Positions 36,298 to 45,147 of a DNA stretch of 64,000 nt are shown piece by piece (within the stretch, counting starts at the first letter, position 1; the number at the start of each line of letters is the position of its first letter). The translations under genes and the position numbers were made by a program. The stretch comes from Natrinema gelatinilyticum (GTDB lineage: Archaea; Halobacteriota; Halobacteria; Halobacteriales; Natrialbaceae), in contig NZ_CP100756.1 in assembly GCF_024266705.1 (NCBI RefSeq), forward strand, positions 1,674,001-1,738,000, read 5' to 3'. The notes under the pieces were generated by a model. It had not been told where the DNA came from. It did not search any database and saw only the letters and a list, made by a program, of their open reading frames with translations.

Positions 36298-36963
36298 ATG
36301 AACCGTCCTCGGTCTCGACGTGCCCTCCTCGCGTCGTTTGCGACGTCCATAGCGGCGGTGACGGGCGGCTTTCAGCGCGCCTCGTCCGACGGGAACGCGC
36401 TGCCGCTTAAGTCGGGTCTCGTCCCCGACGATAGCTATCAATGCGGCGAGGTCATGCGTCCTACCCCGGTCGTACCGCTTGCTACTGACGGGCTCGAGCT
36501 GAGACCGTATCCGGATCCGCCGTCGGACTTGCTCTCTGGTGAGGAAGGTGGTCGACCGCGTCGCTCGTCGGCGACGCTGCGACCTGGTCGACCGGGTCGC
36601 TCGTCGGCGACGCTCCGAGACGGTGCAGTTGCGTACGCCACGGAATTCGAACGCTCATATCGACAGAACGCGTTTCTCGCCAGGTACGGCTCAGTGACCC
36701 GGGTCTTCGAACTTCGCCGCAGCACCTGGCAAGCGTCCCGTATCGATTCGTCCACGGGCGAGAGCGCTGTCCTGGTGTCGATTATCTACAATCTGACGAC
36801 GCGGACCAGACACTCGTCTCCGAACGACGAGTGGGGTACTCGCGTCACGTATTATTTCGACGATAGAATCGCCCTTCGAGCGCGGTACGACGGTATCGCC
36901 GATCAACCGACGTTCTCACCCGATCCGCGACAGGAGGGTGATCTCGTCGAGTGCTTCAACTAG
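36298..36963 (+). CDS. Putative secreted protein with an internal tandem repeat
   Basis: A 221-aa protein with a signal-like basic/hydrophobic N-terminus (MNRPRSRRALLASFATSIAA) and no lipobox Cys. Conserved-looking blocks are LPLKSGLVPDDSYQCGEVM, AVAYATEFERSYRQNAFLAR and WGTRVTYYFDDRIALRARYD. It resembles haloarchaeal uncharacterised exported proteins. Residues about 85-108 contain a 12-residue duplicated segment (RSSATLRPG and RSSATLRDG) from a 36-bp tandem repeat that keeps the frame. Confidence 0.65.
   Translation: MNRPRSRRALLASFATSIAAVTGGFQRASSDGNALPLKSGLVPDDSYQCGEVMRPTPVVPLATDGLELRPYPDPPSDLLSGEEGGRPRRSSATLRPGRPGRSSATLRDGAVAYATEFERSYRQNAFLARYGSVTRVFELRRSTWQASRIDSSTGESAVLVSIIYNLTTRTRHSSPNDEWGTRVTYYFDDRIALRARYDGIADQPTFSPDPRQEGDLVECFN
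36549..36620 (+). repeat. 36-bp tandem duplication inside a gene
   Basis: Two units, 36549-36584 and 36585-36620, both starting TGGTCGACCG and sharing TCGCTCGTCGGCGACGCT. The period is a multiple of three, so the frame is preserved. Confidence 0.9.
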
Positions 36964-37201
36964 CTGGTCGCTGATACGTCTGCGCCGGTCGGCGCAGTAC
37001 GCGATCACGGGCTACCGGGGATGATTGCCGTTATCACCGACGCGACCAGGACGGTGATTTTCATCGGACGGCGTATTCCGATCTACTAACAGCGTTTTCG
37101 GTCGTCCCGATTGACGGCGACCGAATGCGAGGGGCAAAATTTACTGGTGAAAACGACCCACGACATGATTCGCCGAGTTGCTGGCCTGTATAGGGATGGG
37201 G

Positions 37202-37219
37202 GGGTATCATGCGATACCC
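37202..37219. promoter_or_regulatory. Palindrome upstream of the nitrite/sulfite reductase gene
   Basis: GGGTATC-ATGC-GATACCC, 7-bp perfect arms, directly after a G-run, 57 bp before the GTG start. It may be an operator for a nitrogen or sulfur regulator, or a leader hairpin. The rest of the 313-bp gap (36964-37276) shows nothing else. Confidence 0.45.
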
Positions 37220-37276
37220 AATGATCCACAAGAACTGTGATAGCGTCGGTTCTCTTGACTCCGATCGAGCTGCGAG

Positions 37277-38971
37277 GTGGTCCGTGTGAACACAGTCGAA
37301 GAACACAAACAGGAGAAACATCCCCTCGACGTCATCGACGACGTCTACGAATACGCCGAGGAGACCCTCTCGTTCGAGGAGATCGAGGATCGGGCCGGCG
37401 GTGGCGAGTGGGAGCGGCTCAAGTGGGCCGGCATGTACGCCCAGAAGCAGGAGGGCTACTTCATGATCCGCACGAAGGTACCGGGAGGGTATTTGACGCC
37501 GGAACAGGCCGAGGTGATCGGTGACGTCACCGACGACCTCGCCGTCGCCCCCGAGGAGTACGGCGGTGAAGAACAGAACGAACTGTGGGGTGACGCCTAT
37601 CTCGACATCACGACCCGACAGGACATCCAGAAACACTGGATCCGAGTCGAGGATGTACCCGAGATGTGGGAGCGCTACGACGAGGTCGGCCTGACGACCG
37701 TCCAAGGCTGTGGCGATTCGGCCCGGAACGTGCTCGGCTGTCCCGCCGCCGGCCTCGACGACCACGAGTGTTTCAACGCACAGCCGGTCATCGAGGCAGT
37801 CTCGGACTTTTTCACCGAGAACCGCGAGTACGCCAACCTGCCGCGGAAGTTCAAGATGACGATCACTGGCTGCGCCCACGACTGTGCGCAGTCCCAGATC
37901 AACGATATCGGACTCGTCCCGGCGAAAAAGGAAATCGACGGGGCCTACTGCTACGGCTTTCACGCCCGCGTCGGCGGCGGCCTCTCCGACGGACCGCGCA
38001 TGTGCTCGGAACTCGACGTGTTTGTCAAACCGGAAGACGCCGTCGAATTCTGCCGCGCCGTCGCCCAGACGTTCAAGGAACTCGGCGATCGAAATAACCG
38101 CGGCGTCTGCCGTATGCGCTATCTCGTCGAGCAGCTGGGCCCCGAGCAATTTGAGGAAGCGATTCGCGACCGCTGTACGATCGAACTGCCCGCCGCCGGT
38201 CGAAACCTGACCGTCGGCTACCAGGGCGATCACGTCGGCGTCCACGATCAGAAACAGAACGGACTGAAATACGTCGGTTTCAACGTCATCGCCGGTCGCA
38301 TGGGCGGCGACGAGTTCGCAGCGGCTGCTCGCGCCGCTCGGATGTACGGCACGGAGGACGCCTCCGTTCGCCTGGCCACGGATCAGAACTTCCTCATCAC
38401 CCACATCCCCGAGGAGAACGTCGACGACCTTCTCGCGGAACCATTCGCTCGGGAGTACAGCCCCGACCCGGGGCCGTTCTCTCGAGGTGCGGTCGGCTGT
38501 ACAGGCAGCGAGTTCTGTAACTACGCGATCATCGAGACGAAAAAGCGCACAAAGCGCTGGGCCCGCGAGCTCGACGAACGCATCGACGTTCCCGACGACA
38601 TCGAGGCCATCCGGATGCACATGTCTGGCTGCTCGGCGTCCTGCGCCCAACCCCAGATCGCCGACATCGGCTTCCGCGGCGAGACCGTCAAACTCGACGA
38701 AGATGGCGAGTCCGACATCGTCGAGGGGATGGACTTCGGTCTCGGCGGTTCGCTCGGTGCGGATAACGAATTCCTCGATTGGGTGGAGAACGCCGTGCCT
38801 GCGGAGTCCGTGATTCCGGCTTTAGAGCAACTGTTCGATGCCTACGCCGAGGACCGCAAGGACAGCGAGAAGTTCTACCACTGGTGCCGTCGCGTCGACA
38901 ACGACCGGCTCCGGACGATCATGCAAGGGGCCGACGCGCCGGTCGCCCGAGGTGTTGCCCATGGGGACTGA
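37277..38971 (+). CDS. nirA: Siroheme nitrite/sulfite reductase (ferredoxin-type)
   Basis: A 564-aa enzyme with two nitrite/sulfite reductase half-repeats. The siroheme-[4Fe-4S] ligand motifs are intact: VGCTGSEFCNYAI (C-x5-C) and SGCSASCAQPQIADIG (C-x3-C). The first half has a related CGDSARNVLGCPA and TGCAHDCAQSQINDIG. It reduces nitrite to ammonia or sulfite to sulfide with six electrons in the cytoplasm; haloarchaeal homologues are usually called assimilatory nitrite reductase. The GTG at 37277 and another GTG at 37286 are both possible starts. It overlaps the downstream FrhB-type gene by 11 bp. Confidence 0.92.
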   Translation: MVRVNTVEEHKQEKHPLDVIDDVYEYAEETLSFEEIEDRAGGGEWERLKWAGMYAQKQEGYFMIRTKVPGGYLTPEQAEVIGDVTDDLAVAPEEYGGEEQNELWGDAYLDITTRQDIQKHWIRVEDVPEMWERYDEVGLTTVQGCGDSARNVLGCPAAGLDDHECFNAQPVIEAVSDFFTENREYANLPRKFKMTITGCAHDCAQSQINDIGLVPAKKEIDGAYCYGFHARVGGGLSDGPRMCSELDVFVKPEDAVEFCRAVAQTFKELGDRNNRGVCRMRYLVEQLGPEQFEEAIRDRCTIELPAAGRNLTVGYQGDHVGVHDQKQNGLKYVGFNVIAGRMGGDEFAAAARAARMYGTEDASVRLATDQNFLITHIPEENVDDLLAEPFAREYSPDPGPFSRGAVGCTGSEFCNYAIIETKKRTKRWARELDERIDVPDDIEAIRMHMSGCSASCAQPQIADIGFRGETVKLDEDGESDIVEGMDFGLGGSLGADNEFLDWVENAVPAESVIPALEQLFDAYAEDRKDSEKFYHWCRRVDNDRLRTIMQGADAPVARGVAHGD

Positions 38972-40562
38972 CGACGGCGACGAGCGCCGGGTCCCTCGCG
39001 TCCCCGCATCGGACGACGATGACGACGCCGTCATCGTTCCGGATACGGCCGGTGGTGCACCCCGTTCCCGGGAGAACACCGATCACGCTCGAGCGGGAGC
39101 TATCGCCACAGCCGGTGGCGCTGACGGTAACAGCTGCTCGCCCGATACCTGCACCTGCGGCGAGAAGACCGGTGCCGATGCCGAGCTTGAGACCCCGCCA
39201 GTTGCTACTGACGGTGCCGGCGTCGCCAACGTCGACGAGATGGGCGACCTCGGCGACCTCGAGTTTACGAAGCCTGCCGAAAACGTTAGTCAGGACGTCG
39301 ACAATGGGTCGCCGGACACGCGCGTCGGAATTCCGGACGGTGTCGACCTCGACACCCCCGAGTACTCGATCCGGTCGCAAATGAACGACATCGAGACGCC
39401 CGACGAGAAGACCTGGTTCATGGAACTGGACGAGGCCGTCATCGACGCAGACCGCTGTATCCAGTGCGGGACGTGCGTCGCCGCCTGTCCCTCCGACTCG
39501 ATCGGCGTCGGCGACGACGGACTGCCGAAACTGGTCAAGATGTGCACCGGCTGTTCGCTCTGCTGGGACTTCTGTCCCCGCGGCGGCCTCCGGTACGAGC
39601 GCCAGTGGAAAATCACCGGCGGCGAGGACAACGTCAAAGGCGCCGGCGATCCGATCACGGAGTTCTCCGCGAAGGTCGACGACGACTGGACCGACGGGGC
39701 ACAAGATGGCGGCGTCGTCACTGGCATCCTCGCGACGCTGCTCGAGGAGGGCGAGATCGACGGTGCGCTCGTCGCTACCGAGAGCGATGAAGAGGCCTGG
39801 AAGGCCGAAAGCTACCTCGCGACGACGACCGAGGAACTCATCGAGAACGCCGGTACTGTCTACAACCAGACGCTCGCGCTCGGCAACCTCGATCTCGATC
39901 GGTGGGAGCACAAGCTCCCCGACAAAGACTGGGACGACATCAGCCTCGCGATCGTGGGCACCCCCTGCGAGATCGAGGGCATCCGCGCCCTCCAGGACTT
40001 CGAGTGGGACTACCAGGCCCAGAACGAGGGCATCCGTGCGGTCGACTACACGATCGCGCTGATGTGTACCAAGAACTTCAACTACTACAGCCTCATGGGC
40101 GAGCAACTCGAGGAAAAACGTGATGTCTCGCCCGACGAGATCGGCAAGATGGACGTCCTTCACGGCAAGATGATGGTCTACGGTCACGACGGCGAGATGA
40201 TCATAGAGGAGGATATCGAAAACTTCCACGATGCCGCACTCAAGGGCTGTGACGAGTGTGCCGACTTCACCGGTTTCTGTTCGGACATCACCGTCGGCTC
40301 CGTCGGCTCGTCCGACGAGTACTCGAGCGTCATCATCCGCACCGAACGGGGGATGAACGCCTGGGAGCTGACCGAGCCCACACTCGACTACCACGACCTG
40401 GAAGATCGGAGTGCGGTCGGCAAACTCCAGGGCTGGGACAAGAAGAAGGCCTTCGAGAGCTTAGAGCGCCCGTTCGACCCGGACGCGCCCCGATTCATCG
40501 ACTACACCGACCACGCGGAGAACTACGGCACGGCGCTAAATCCCCACGATCAGGGCCACTGA
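38961..40562 (+). CDS. FrhB/FpoF-type F420 (or ferredoxin) oxidoreductase subunit
   Basis: A 533-aa iron-sulfur flavoprotein of the coenzyme F420 hydrogenase/dehydrogenase beta family. After an acidic N-terminal extension of about 150 residues with a CSPDTCTCGEK cluster come two [4Fe-4S] ferredoxin motifs, CIQCGTCVAACP and CTGCSLCWDFCP, then the FrhB core (GTPCEIEGIRALQDF, LMCTKNFNYYSLMG, CDECADFTGFCSDITVGSVG). The start ATG 38961 lies within the reductase gene. The gene order mirrors the domain content of methanogen F420-dependent sulfite reductase (Fsr), where the same two modules are fused, so this is probably the electron-input partner. Confidence 0.88.
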   Translation: MGTDDGDERRVPRVPASDDDDDAVIVPDTAGGAPRSRENTDHARAGAIATAGGADGNSCSPDTCTCGEKTGADAELETPPVATDGAGVANVDEMGDLGDLEFTKPAENVSQDVDNGSPDTRVGIPDGVDLDTPEYSIRSQMNDIETPDEKTWFMELDEAVIDADRCIQCGTCVAACPSDSIGVGDDGLPKLVKMCTGCSLCWDFCPRGGLRYERQWKITGGEDNVKGAGDPITEFSAKVDDDWTDGAQDGGVVTGILATLLEEGEIDGALVATESDEEAWKAESYLATTTEELIENAGTVYNQTLALGNLDLDRWEHKLPDKDWDDISLAIVGTPCEIEGIRALQDFEWDYQAQNEGIRAVDYTIALMCTKNFNYYSLMGEQLEEKRDVSPDEIGKMDVLHGKMMVYGHDGEMIIEEDIENFHDAALKGCDECADFTGFCSDITVGSVGSSDEYSSVIIRTERGMNAWELTEPTLDYHDLEDRSAVGKLQGWDKKKAFESLERPFDPDAPRFIDYTDHAENYGTALNPHDQGH

Positions 40563-40586
40563 CCTCGAGTCGGCCCCGACTCGAGG
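40563..40586 (+). terminator. Hairpin immediately after the nirA-frhB operon
   Basis: Arms CCTCGAGTCGG and CCGACTCGAGG with a 2-nt centre, beginning at the base after the stop codon. Its position fits a 3'-end or termination structure. Confidence 0.5.
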
Positions 40587-40682
40587 CCGATCTCTCGTCG
40601 AATCGAACCGTCGAAATCGCTTCGGCCTGGCGTTCAATACCGAGATCGGCGCACGGAGCGTCGATACGGACTCGTAGAGATG

Positions 40683-40725
40683 CGAGGAGAATACCCGCGC
40701 GTTTCGGCGCGGGATGAATCCGACA
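40683..40725 (+). mobile_element. TnpB-type right-end remnant
   Basis: CGAGGAGAATA precedes the hairpin CCCGCGC/GCGCGGG (40694-40713), followed by ATGAATCCGACAA. The order CGAGGAGAA, C-rich stem, GG-ATG tail repeats that of the 48-bp insert at 9141-9188. It is a degenerate right end without an element body. Confidence 0.5.
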
Positions 40726-40789
40726 ACTCGGACGGAATCCACACTTCGATGACCAGTCCGATATTTCTTTTCCACACATTGAAGTAGGA

Positions 40790-41189
40790 AGTAATTCTAT
40801 GATGGCGCAGGAATCAGGCAGGGAATAGAGTGATTCCCGCCAGTCCGACGATGGCGGCCTGCCCGCCCCAGGCAATCAGACAATAATCGGAACCAGTTGA
40901 TGACCGCCCACCCCTCACAGGGGTGATGCGGAGTCGACTGCTGGAAGCACCACGGAACGTAACTCCGAGTCTGTCGAAGCCCACTCGACCCTCGCCGGGC
41001 ACAAACAACCACGAGGGTCGACCACGGTCGAGGATAGGAGTACCGGGGGCTTGGCACTCCCAGCAGTCCCACCCGCCACAGTCCGTGACTCCCGCACGGA
41101 TTCGCACCGTGTCGGGGGTCGGTGGAACTGCACACCTGAAATCTCCACCGCTCAGGATTCCTCCGCGTTCACGCGGAGGAGGATGTCAA
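40790..41189 (+). mobile_element. 400-bp noncoding element ending in a TnpB-type right end
   Basis: No supported gene. The right end has a perfect hairpin TCCTCCGCG/CGCGGAGGA (41159-41180) followed by GGATGTCAA, the same arrangement as the remnant at 9141-9188. The body contains many short inverted repeats. The left boundary is uncertain. The TCA of GGATGTCA (41186-41188) is the stop codon of the adjacent minus-strand regulator gene, so the insertion may have truncated that gene by a few codons. No tnpB frame is present; it could be an internally deleted IS1341-like element or a solo guide-RNA locus. Confidence 0.55.
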
Positions 41190-42073
41190 AGAGACGAATC
41201 CGGTCGATCGACCAGCGGCTCTGAATCCGCTCTGACCGAGTCGTAGACCCTGTTTGCCCACTCGTAGGCAATCGGTGCGTCCGTATCGACGAAGACCTGC
41301 ATGAGTCCGGTCGTTTCATCGTACCCGCCCATCCCGACGCGCTCGTCGAAGATCGCGAGGCCGTACGGGAGCTCATCGCGCGTTCGGAGTGACAAATGCC
41401 CGCGGTCGATCGCCTCTCGGGCCCGCTCTGGGTACGTCTCGAGAAGTTTTTCGATGATTACGGGCAGATAGACGATCTCGGTATCGGTCTTCTCGAAGAT
41501 CTGCTGGTGAAACTCCCCGAGAACGAGCGGCGCCATGTGCGTGGTATTGAACCCCCGCAGGGTCTCCGACTCGCCGAGCAAGGACATGAACCGCTCGATC
41601 GGTTGATATGGGTTGTCCGGTTCGGCGGGTGTGATCTTCGCATCCACGAACGGCTCGATGACGAATTCCTGGTGGTCCTCACAGATGACGTCCAGCAGTG
41701 GCGCCAGTCGGTGGACGGTGTGTACGTTCGCCTCGAACCGAAGCACCTCGTCCGCAACGGCTTCGCCCCGACCCGTCAGCTGAAATCGGCCTTCATCCTT
41801 CTCTACGAAACCCTGCTCGCCGAGCCACTGCGTGAAGCGGTGGCTCGTCGCACGCGAGACGTCCAGTTGCGCTTCGATCTCCCGGCGGTCGAGCGGTTCT
41901 GCGCGGAGGGCTTCCAGAACCGGTCCGTGTCGCACGATGTCACCGAGAAGATCCGTGTCGACACGGTCGCCCGTCGCGTCGAGTCGCCGTCCGAGATATT
42001 GGTGGTTCCGTGCGTTCTCCAGGATGGCTTCCAAGACGGGAGAACCGGGTGGTGGGCGTTCCTCGTCGGCCAT
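41186..42073 (-). CDS. Winged-helix transcriptional regulator
   Basis: A 295-aa regulator with an N-terminal winged helix (DIVRHGPVLEALRAEPLDRR, then EAQLDVSRATSHRFTQWLGE and a VEKDEGRFQLTGRGEAVADE wing) and a C-terminal sensor-like region (about 100-290). This is the common haloarchaeal HTH plus DUF1724-type layout. The ATG at 42073 (MADEERPPPGSPVLEA) is chosen; a GTG eight codons upstream is possible. Its stop codon lies inside the right end of a TnpB-type element. Confidence 0.85.
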   Translation of the reverse strand: MADEERPPPGSPVLEAILENARNHQYLGRRLDATGDRVDTDLLGDIVRHGPVLEALRAEPLDRREIEAQLDVSRATSHRFTQWLGEQGFVEKDEGRFQLTGRGEAVADEVLRFEANVHTVHRLAPLLDVICEDHQEFVIEPFVDAKITPAEPDNPYQPIERFMSLLGESETLRGFNTTHMAPLVLGEFHQQIFEKTDTEIVYLPVIIEKLLETYPERAREAIDRGHLSLRTRDELPYGLAIFDERVGMGGYDETTGLMQVFVDTDAPIAYEWANRVYDSVRADSEPLVDRPDSSL

Positions 42074-42246
42074 GTGTTCGTCCTCTTTGAATCCCACAGC
42101 GAGTCACCGGTGTACGGAACGATGGCACGGATTGTAACTCTATCTCGTACGTGGCGTGAGAGACAGTTCACGACGTGAATCGTGCGTATTCGGACGAACT
42201 CCTCTCAGTGAGTGAGGCCAATAGGTCTGCAACCGATCGGACGTCC

Positions 42247-43647
42247 ATGGGACAACTGACCCTCGGTGACGAACGGATCGACCAGTTTCGAAGTGACGTC
42301 AACGGAGACGTGATCCGGTCCGGTGACGGTGCCTACGACGACGCACGGGCGGTCTGGAACGGGATGATCGACAGATATCCGACGCTGATCGTCAGGTGTC
42401 GAGGCACGGCGGACGTTATTCGATCGGTCGACTTCGCCCGAGAAAACGGGCTTCGCGTAGCCATTCGGGGTGGCGGCCACAACGTCGCCGGCACGGCGGT
42501 TTGTGATGATGGGCTCGTCATCGATCTTTCAGAAATGACGGGCGTCCGGGTCAACCCCGACGAACGGAAGGCGTGGGTACAGGCCGGTGCGACGTGGGCC
42601 GACGTCGACCACGAGACCCAGGCATTCGGCCTGGCGACACCCGGCGGTGTCGTCTCGGACACGGGGGTCGCGGGGCTCACGCTCGGGGGCGGCATCGGTC
42701 ACCTCCGGTGTAAGTACGGCCTGACCTGCGACAACCTCGCGTCCGTCGAACTCGTCACGGCAAACGGCGAGTTTCTAACCGCCAGCAGGGACGAACACTC
42801 GGAGCTCTTTTGGGCGCTTCGCGGTGGTGGCGGTAATTTCGGCGTCGTGACCGACTTCGAGTTCGATCTCCACCCCGTTGGGCCAGACGTTGCGACCTGT
42901 TTCGTCTTCTATCCGGGAGATCGGGCGGCTGACTGTCTGCAGGCGTATCGCGAGTACGTTTCAGCAGCGCCGGACGAGGTTAGCACGCTTACATCTCTCG
43001 GGACGATGCCCGACGAGAACCTCTTCTCAGAAGACGTCGTAGACGACCTCAAGATCGGGTTCTTGGGATGTTACTCGGGACCGGCTTCGGAAGGCGAAGG
43101 GGCGCTCGCACCCCTGCGAGAACTCGCCGAGCCGATTGCCGACGTCAGCGGGACGGTTCCGTACGCCGAGTTCCAGCGAACGCTCGACGAAGACTATCCC
43201 TCGGGGATGCGGTACTACTGGAAATCGCTGTACCTCGACGGCCTCTCTGAACCGGCCATCGACCGAATCAGGTATTGGGCTGACACCGCCCCGTCCCCGT
43301 TAGCGACCGTTGACATCTGGCAACTGGGGGGCGCAATCGCGGACGTCGGTGTCGACGAGAGTTCCTTCGCGGGCAGGCATGCGCCGTTCCTCCTCGGTGT
43401 CGAGGCGAACTGGCAAGACCCTGAGCGAGACGACGCCAACGTGGAGTGGGTCCGCGATTGCCTGGCCGACATGCGGCAGTTCTCCGACGGTTCAGTCTAC
43501 CTGAATTTTCCGGGTTTTCTGGAGGACAACGATGAACTCGTTCAAACCACGTTCGGAGCGGCGTACGAACGGTTGGTCGCGGTGAAAGACAAGTACGATC
43601 CGGAGAACCGCTTCGACGTGAACCAGAATATCAAGCCCTCGACCTGA
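42247..43647 (+). CDS. FAD-binding oxidoreductase (berberine-bridge-enzyme-like)
   Basis: A 466-aa PCMH/FAD_binding_4 flavoprotein with a C-terminal BBE domain. It has VAIRGGGHNVAGTAVCDDGL (the His of the family's covalent FAD link), GVAGLTLGGGIGHLRCKYGL, then ALRGGGGNFGVVTDFEF and the C-terminal YLNFPGF...YDPENRFDVNQNI motif. The second (cysteinyl) FAD attachment seen in bicovalent members is not evident at the expected site. It oxidises an unknown alcohol, sugar or lactone-forming substrate. ATG 42247 is preferred over an in-frame ATG at 42175. It is divergent from the regulator gene, whose product may control it. Confidence 0.88.
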   Translation: MGQLTLGDERIDQFRSDVNGDVIRSGDGAYDDARAVWNGMIDRYPTLIVRCRGTADVIRSVDFARENGLRVAIRGGGHNVAGTAVCDDGLVIDLSEMTGVRVNPDERKAWVQAGATWADVDHETQAFGLATPGGVVSDTGVAGLTLGGGIGHLRCKYGLTCDNLASVELVTANGEFLTASRDEHSELFWALRGGGGNFGVVTDFEFDLHPVGPDVATCFVFYPGDRAADCLQAYREYVSAAPDEVSTLTSLGTMPDENLFSEDVVDDLKIGFLGCYSGPASEGEGALAPLRELAEPIADVSGTVPYAEFQRTLDEDYPSGMRYYWKSLYLDGLSEPAIDRIRYWADTAPSPLATVDIWQLGGAIADVGVDESSFAGRHAPFLLGVEANWQDPERDDANVEWVRDCLADMRQFSDGSVYLNFPGFLEDNDELVQTTFGAAYERLVAVKDKYDPENRFDVNQNIKPST

Positions 43648-44187
43648 GAGCGGCCCGACGAGTTCGCTTTTTTACCGCCGTGGCAGAGACGCGGTGCGCG
43701 CTCACCGCCGGCCGAGAATGAAAAACCGCCGCTATGAGACAGTGCGCGTACTGCGGCGATCACGTCCATCGCGACGCGTCGTTTGCGTCGACACGTCTGG
43801 CGACGCTTCGTTCACTTCCCACTAGCTACTGGAAACGTATTCGAACGGCAGGCTCCGGTCGTTCGGTCGAAACGGACCCACAAACGTTACTAGTCCTCGG
43901 TGGACACCTCGGGGAGACTGAGATACAGCGAGAATTCGCAAGCTGTAGGTTACACGGAACGCATATACTTGGCCGAGTGACTCTCTGGCCTGTCAATCCG
44001 TGGTGGGTGGCGAATGCGTTCCCATAGTCACTCGGTACGTACCGTTCGTCCGGCCATCCGACCGGACGACCACGATGCCGACGCCAGTGCAACGGTACTC
44101 GGAATCAGTGCACCACCGGTCAGCGACGCTCACGCCGACGACGAGTGATGAAACGCCATCGTTTTCTGTCTCCTATCCGTTTCGGAG
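43648..44187. other. Intergenic region with a doubtful CxxC frame
   Basis: 540 bp between convergent genes. A plus-strand frame at 43734-44027 begins MRQCAYCGDHVHRDASFAST like a small zinc protein but continues as non-conserved sequence with relaxed codon use; it may be a decayed micro-protein gene. A 7-bp hairpin CGTCCGG/CCGGACG at about 44049-44070 could be an end signal. Confidence 0.35.
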
Positions 44188-45147
44188 TCAGATCACCACG
44201 CCGGACTGCAAAATCGCGATCACGAGGGTGAGTGCCGGAATCGAGAGCACCGTGGTGAGGAACACGCAGGTCGAGACGTACTCCGAGACGAGGACCCCTC
44301 CCGATCGCGAGCCGTCGGCGAATTCGATGACGAGAATCAGCGGCGTCACTGCCGCCGGCATGGCGGTCTCGAGAACGAACACGCGAGCGACCGTCGGGTC
44401 CTGGAACCCGAGGACGAGCGCGATTCCAAGGCCGACGATGGGGGCGACGCCGAGTTTGAGGGCGGTGGCGGGCCACGCCCGTGAAACGGCGGCGGCGGTG
44501 TCCGAGCGCGCGAGCTGGATTCCGAGGATGAGCAGCATCAGCGGTATCGAGGCTTCACCGACCAACTGGAGCGTCTCCATGCTCGCGGTCTCGGCGGACG
44601 GAACCAGATTCAGAGACCGCGCGATCAGCGCGGCGGCGACGGCGTAGACGAGCGGGATATAGAACACCCGCCGAACGCCCTCGAGGCCAGCGGAACCGCT
44701 GCTCCGGGAGGCGACGTAGACGCCGACTGTGTACATCAACACAGATTGGACCGAAAGGAAGAGAACGGCCGTCTGGCGGCCGATTTCCCCGAATGCGAAA
44801 TCGGAGACGGGAATGCCAAGATTCCCCGAGTTACAGAAGATCGCGACCAGTACGAGCCCGCTCAACGCCGGTTCCCGCTCGCCGACGATGCGTCCGGCGG
44901 TCTCGGCGATCGCCCACATCACGGCCGTGAACGCGGCGATTCCGACCGCGACCCGCAGGAGTGTCGTCGTCTCGAGTTCCGTGACGGCGAGACTGTGAAA
45001 CACCAGCGCGGGTGCTAGCACGTAGACGACGGCCGTGTTCAGCGGCTCCGGATCGAGATCCTTGACGGTGGCGAGGACGTAGCCCACGCCCGCGATGGCG
45101 ACGATCGGCCCGACCGCGGATGAGAAAATCCCGACCAGGTCCGCCAT
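44188..45147 (-). CDS. AEC-family (auxin efflux carrier-like) transporter
   Basis: A 319-aa membrane protein with about ten membrane segments in two halves. Characteristic AEC features are the N-terminal VGPIVAIAGVGYVL, PALVFHSLAV, a central FCNSGNLGIPVSDFAFGE motif in the fourth to fifth segment region, and VISTCVF-like C-terminal repeats (ETAMPAAVTPLILVIEF, SEYVSTCVFLTTVLSIPALT). Substrate unknown; bacterial relatives export organic acids or amino acids. Confidence 0.9.
   Translation of the reverse strand: MADLVGIFSSAVGPIVAIAGVGYVLATVKDLDPEPLNTAVVYVLAPALVFHSLAVTELETTTLLRVAVGIAAFTAVMWAIAETAGRIVGEREPALSGLVLVAIFCNSGNLGIPVSDFAFGEIGRQTAVLFLSVQSVLMYTVGVYVASRSSGSAGLEGVRRVFYIPLVYAVAAALIARSLNLVPSAETASMETLQLVGEASIPLMLLILGIQLARSDTAAAVSRAWPATALKLGVAPIVGLGIALVLGFQDPTVARVFVLETAMPAAVTPLILVIEFADGSRSGGVLVSEYVSTCVFLTTVLSIPALTLVIAILQSGVVI

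Noticed and set aside
37061..38650. A 529-codon open frame antisense to the siroheme reductase
   Set aside because: It is the reverse-strand shadow of a strongly conserved gene; composition (Val/Asp/Arg-rich) and lack of motifs are typical of GC-rich antisense frames. Similar long shadows opposite hyuA (25394-27031), the CoA-transferase/DRE-TIM pair (27818-29470) and the FrhB gene (38919-40394) were rejected for the same reason.
43734..44027. A 97-aa zinc protein starting MRQCAYCGDHVHRDASF
   Set aside because: Only the first pair of cysteines looks meaningful; the rest has no conserved pattern, so it was described as doubtful rather than called.
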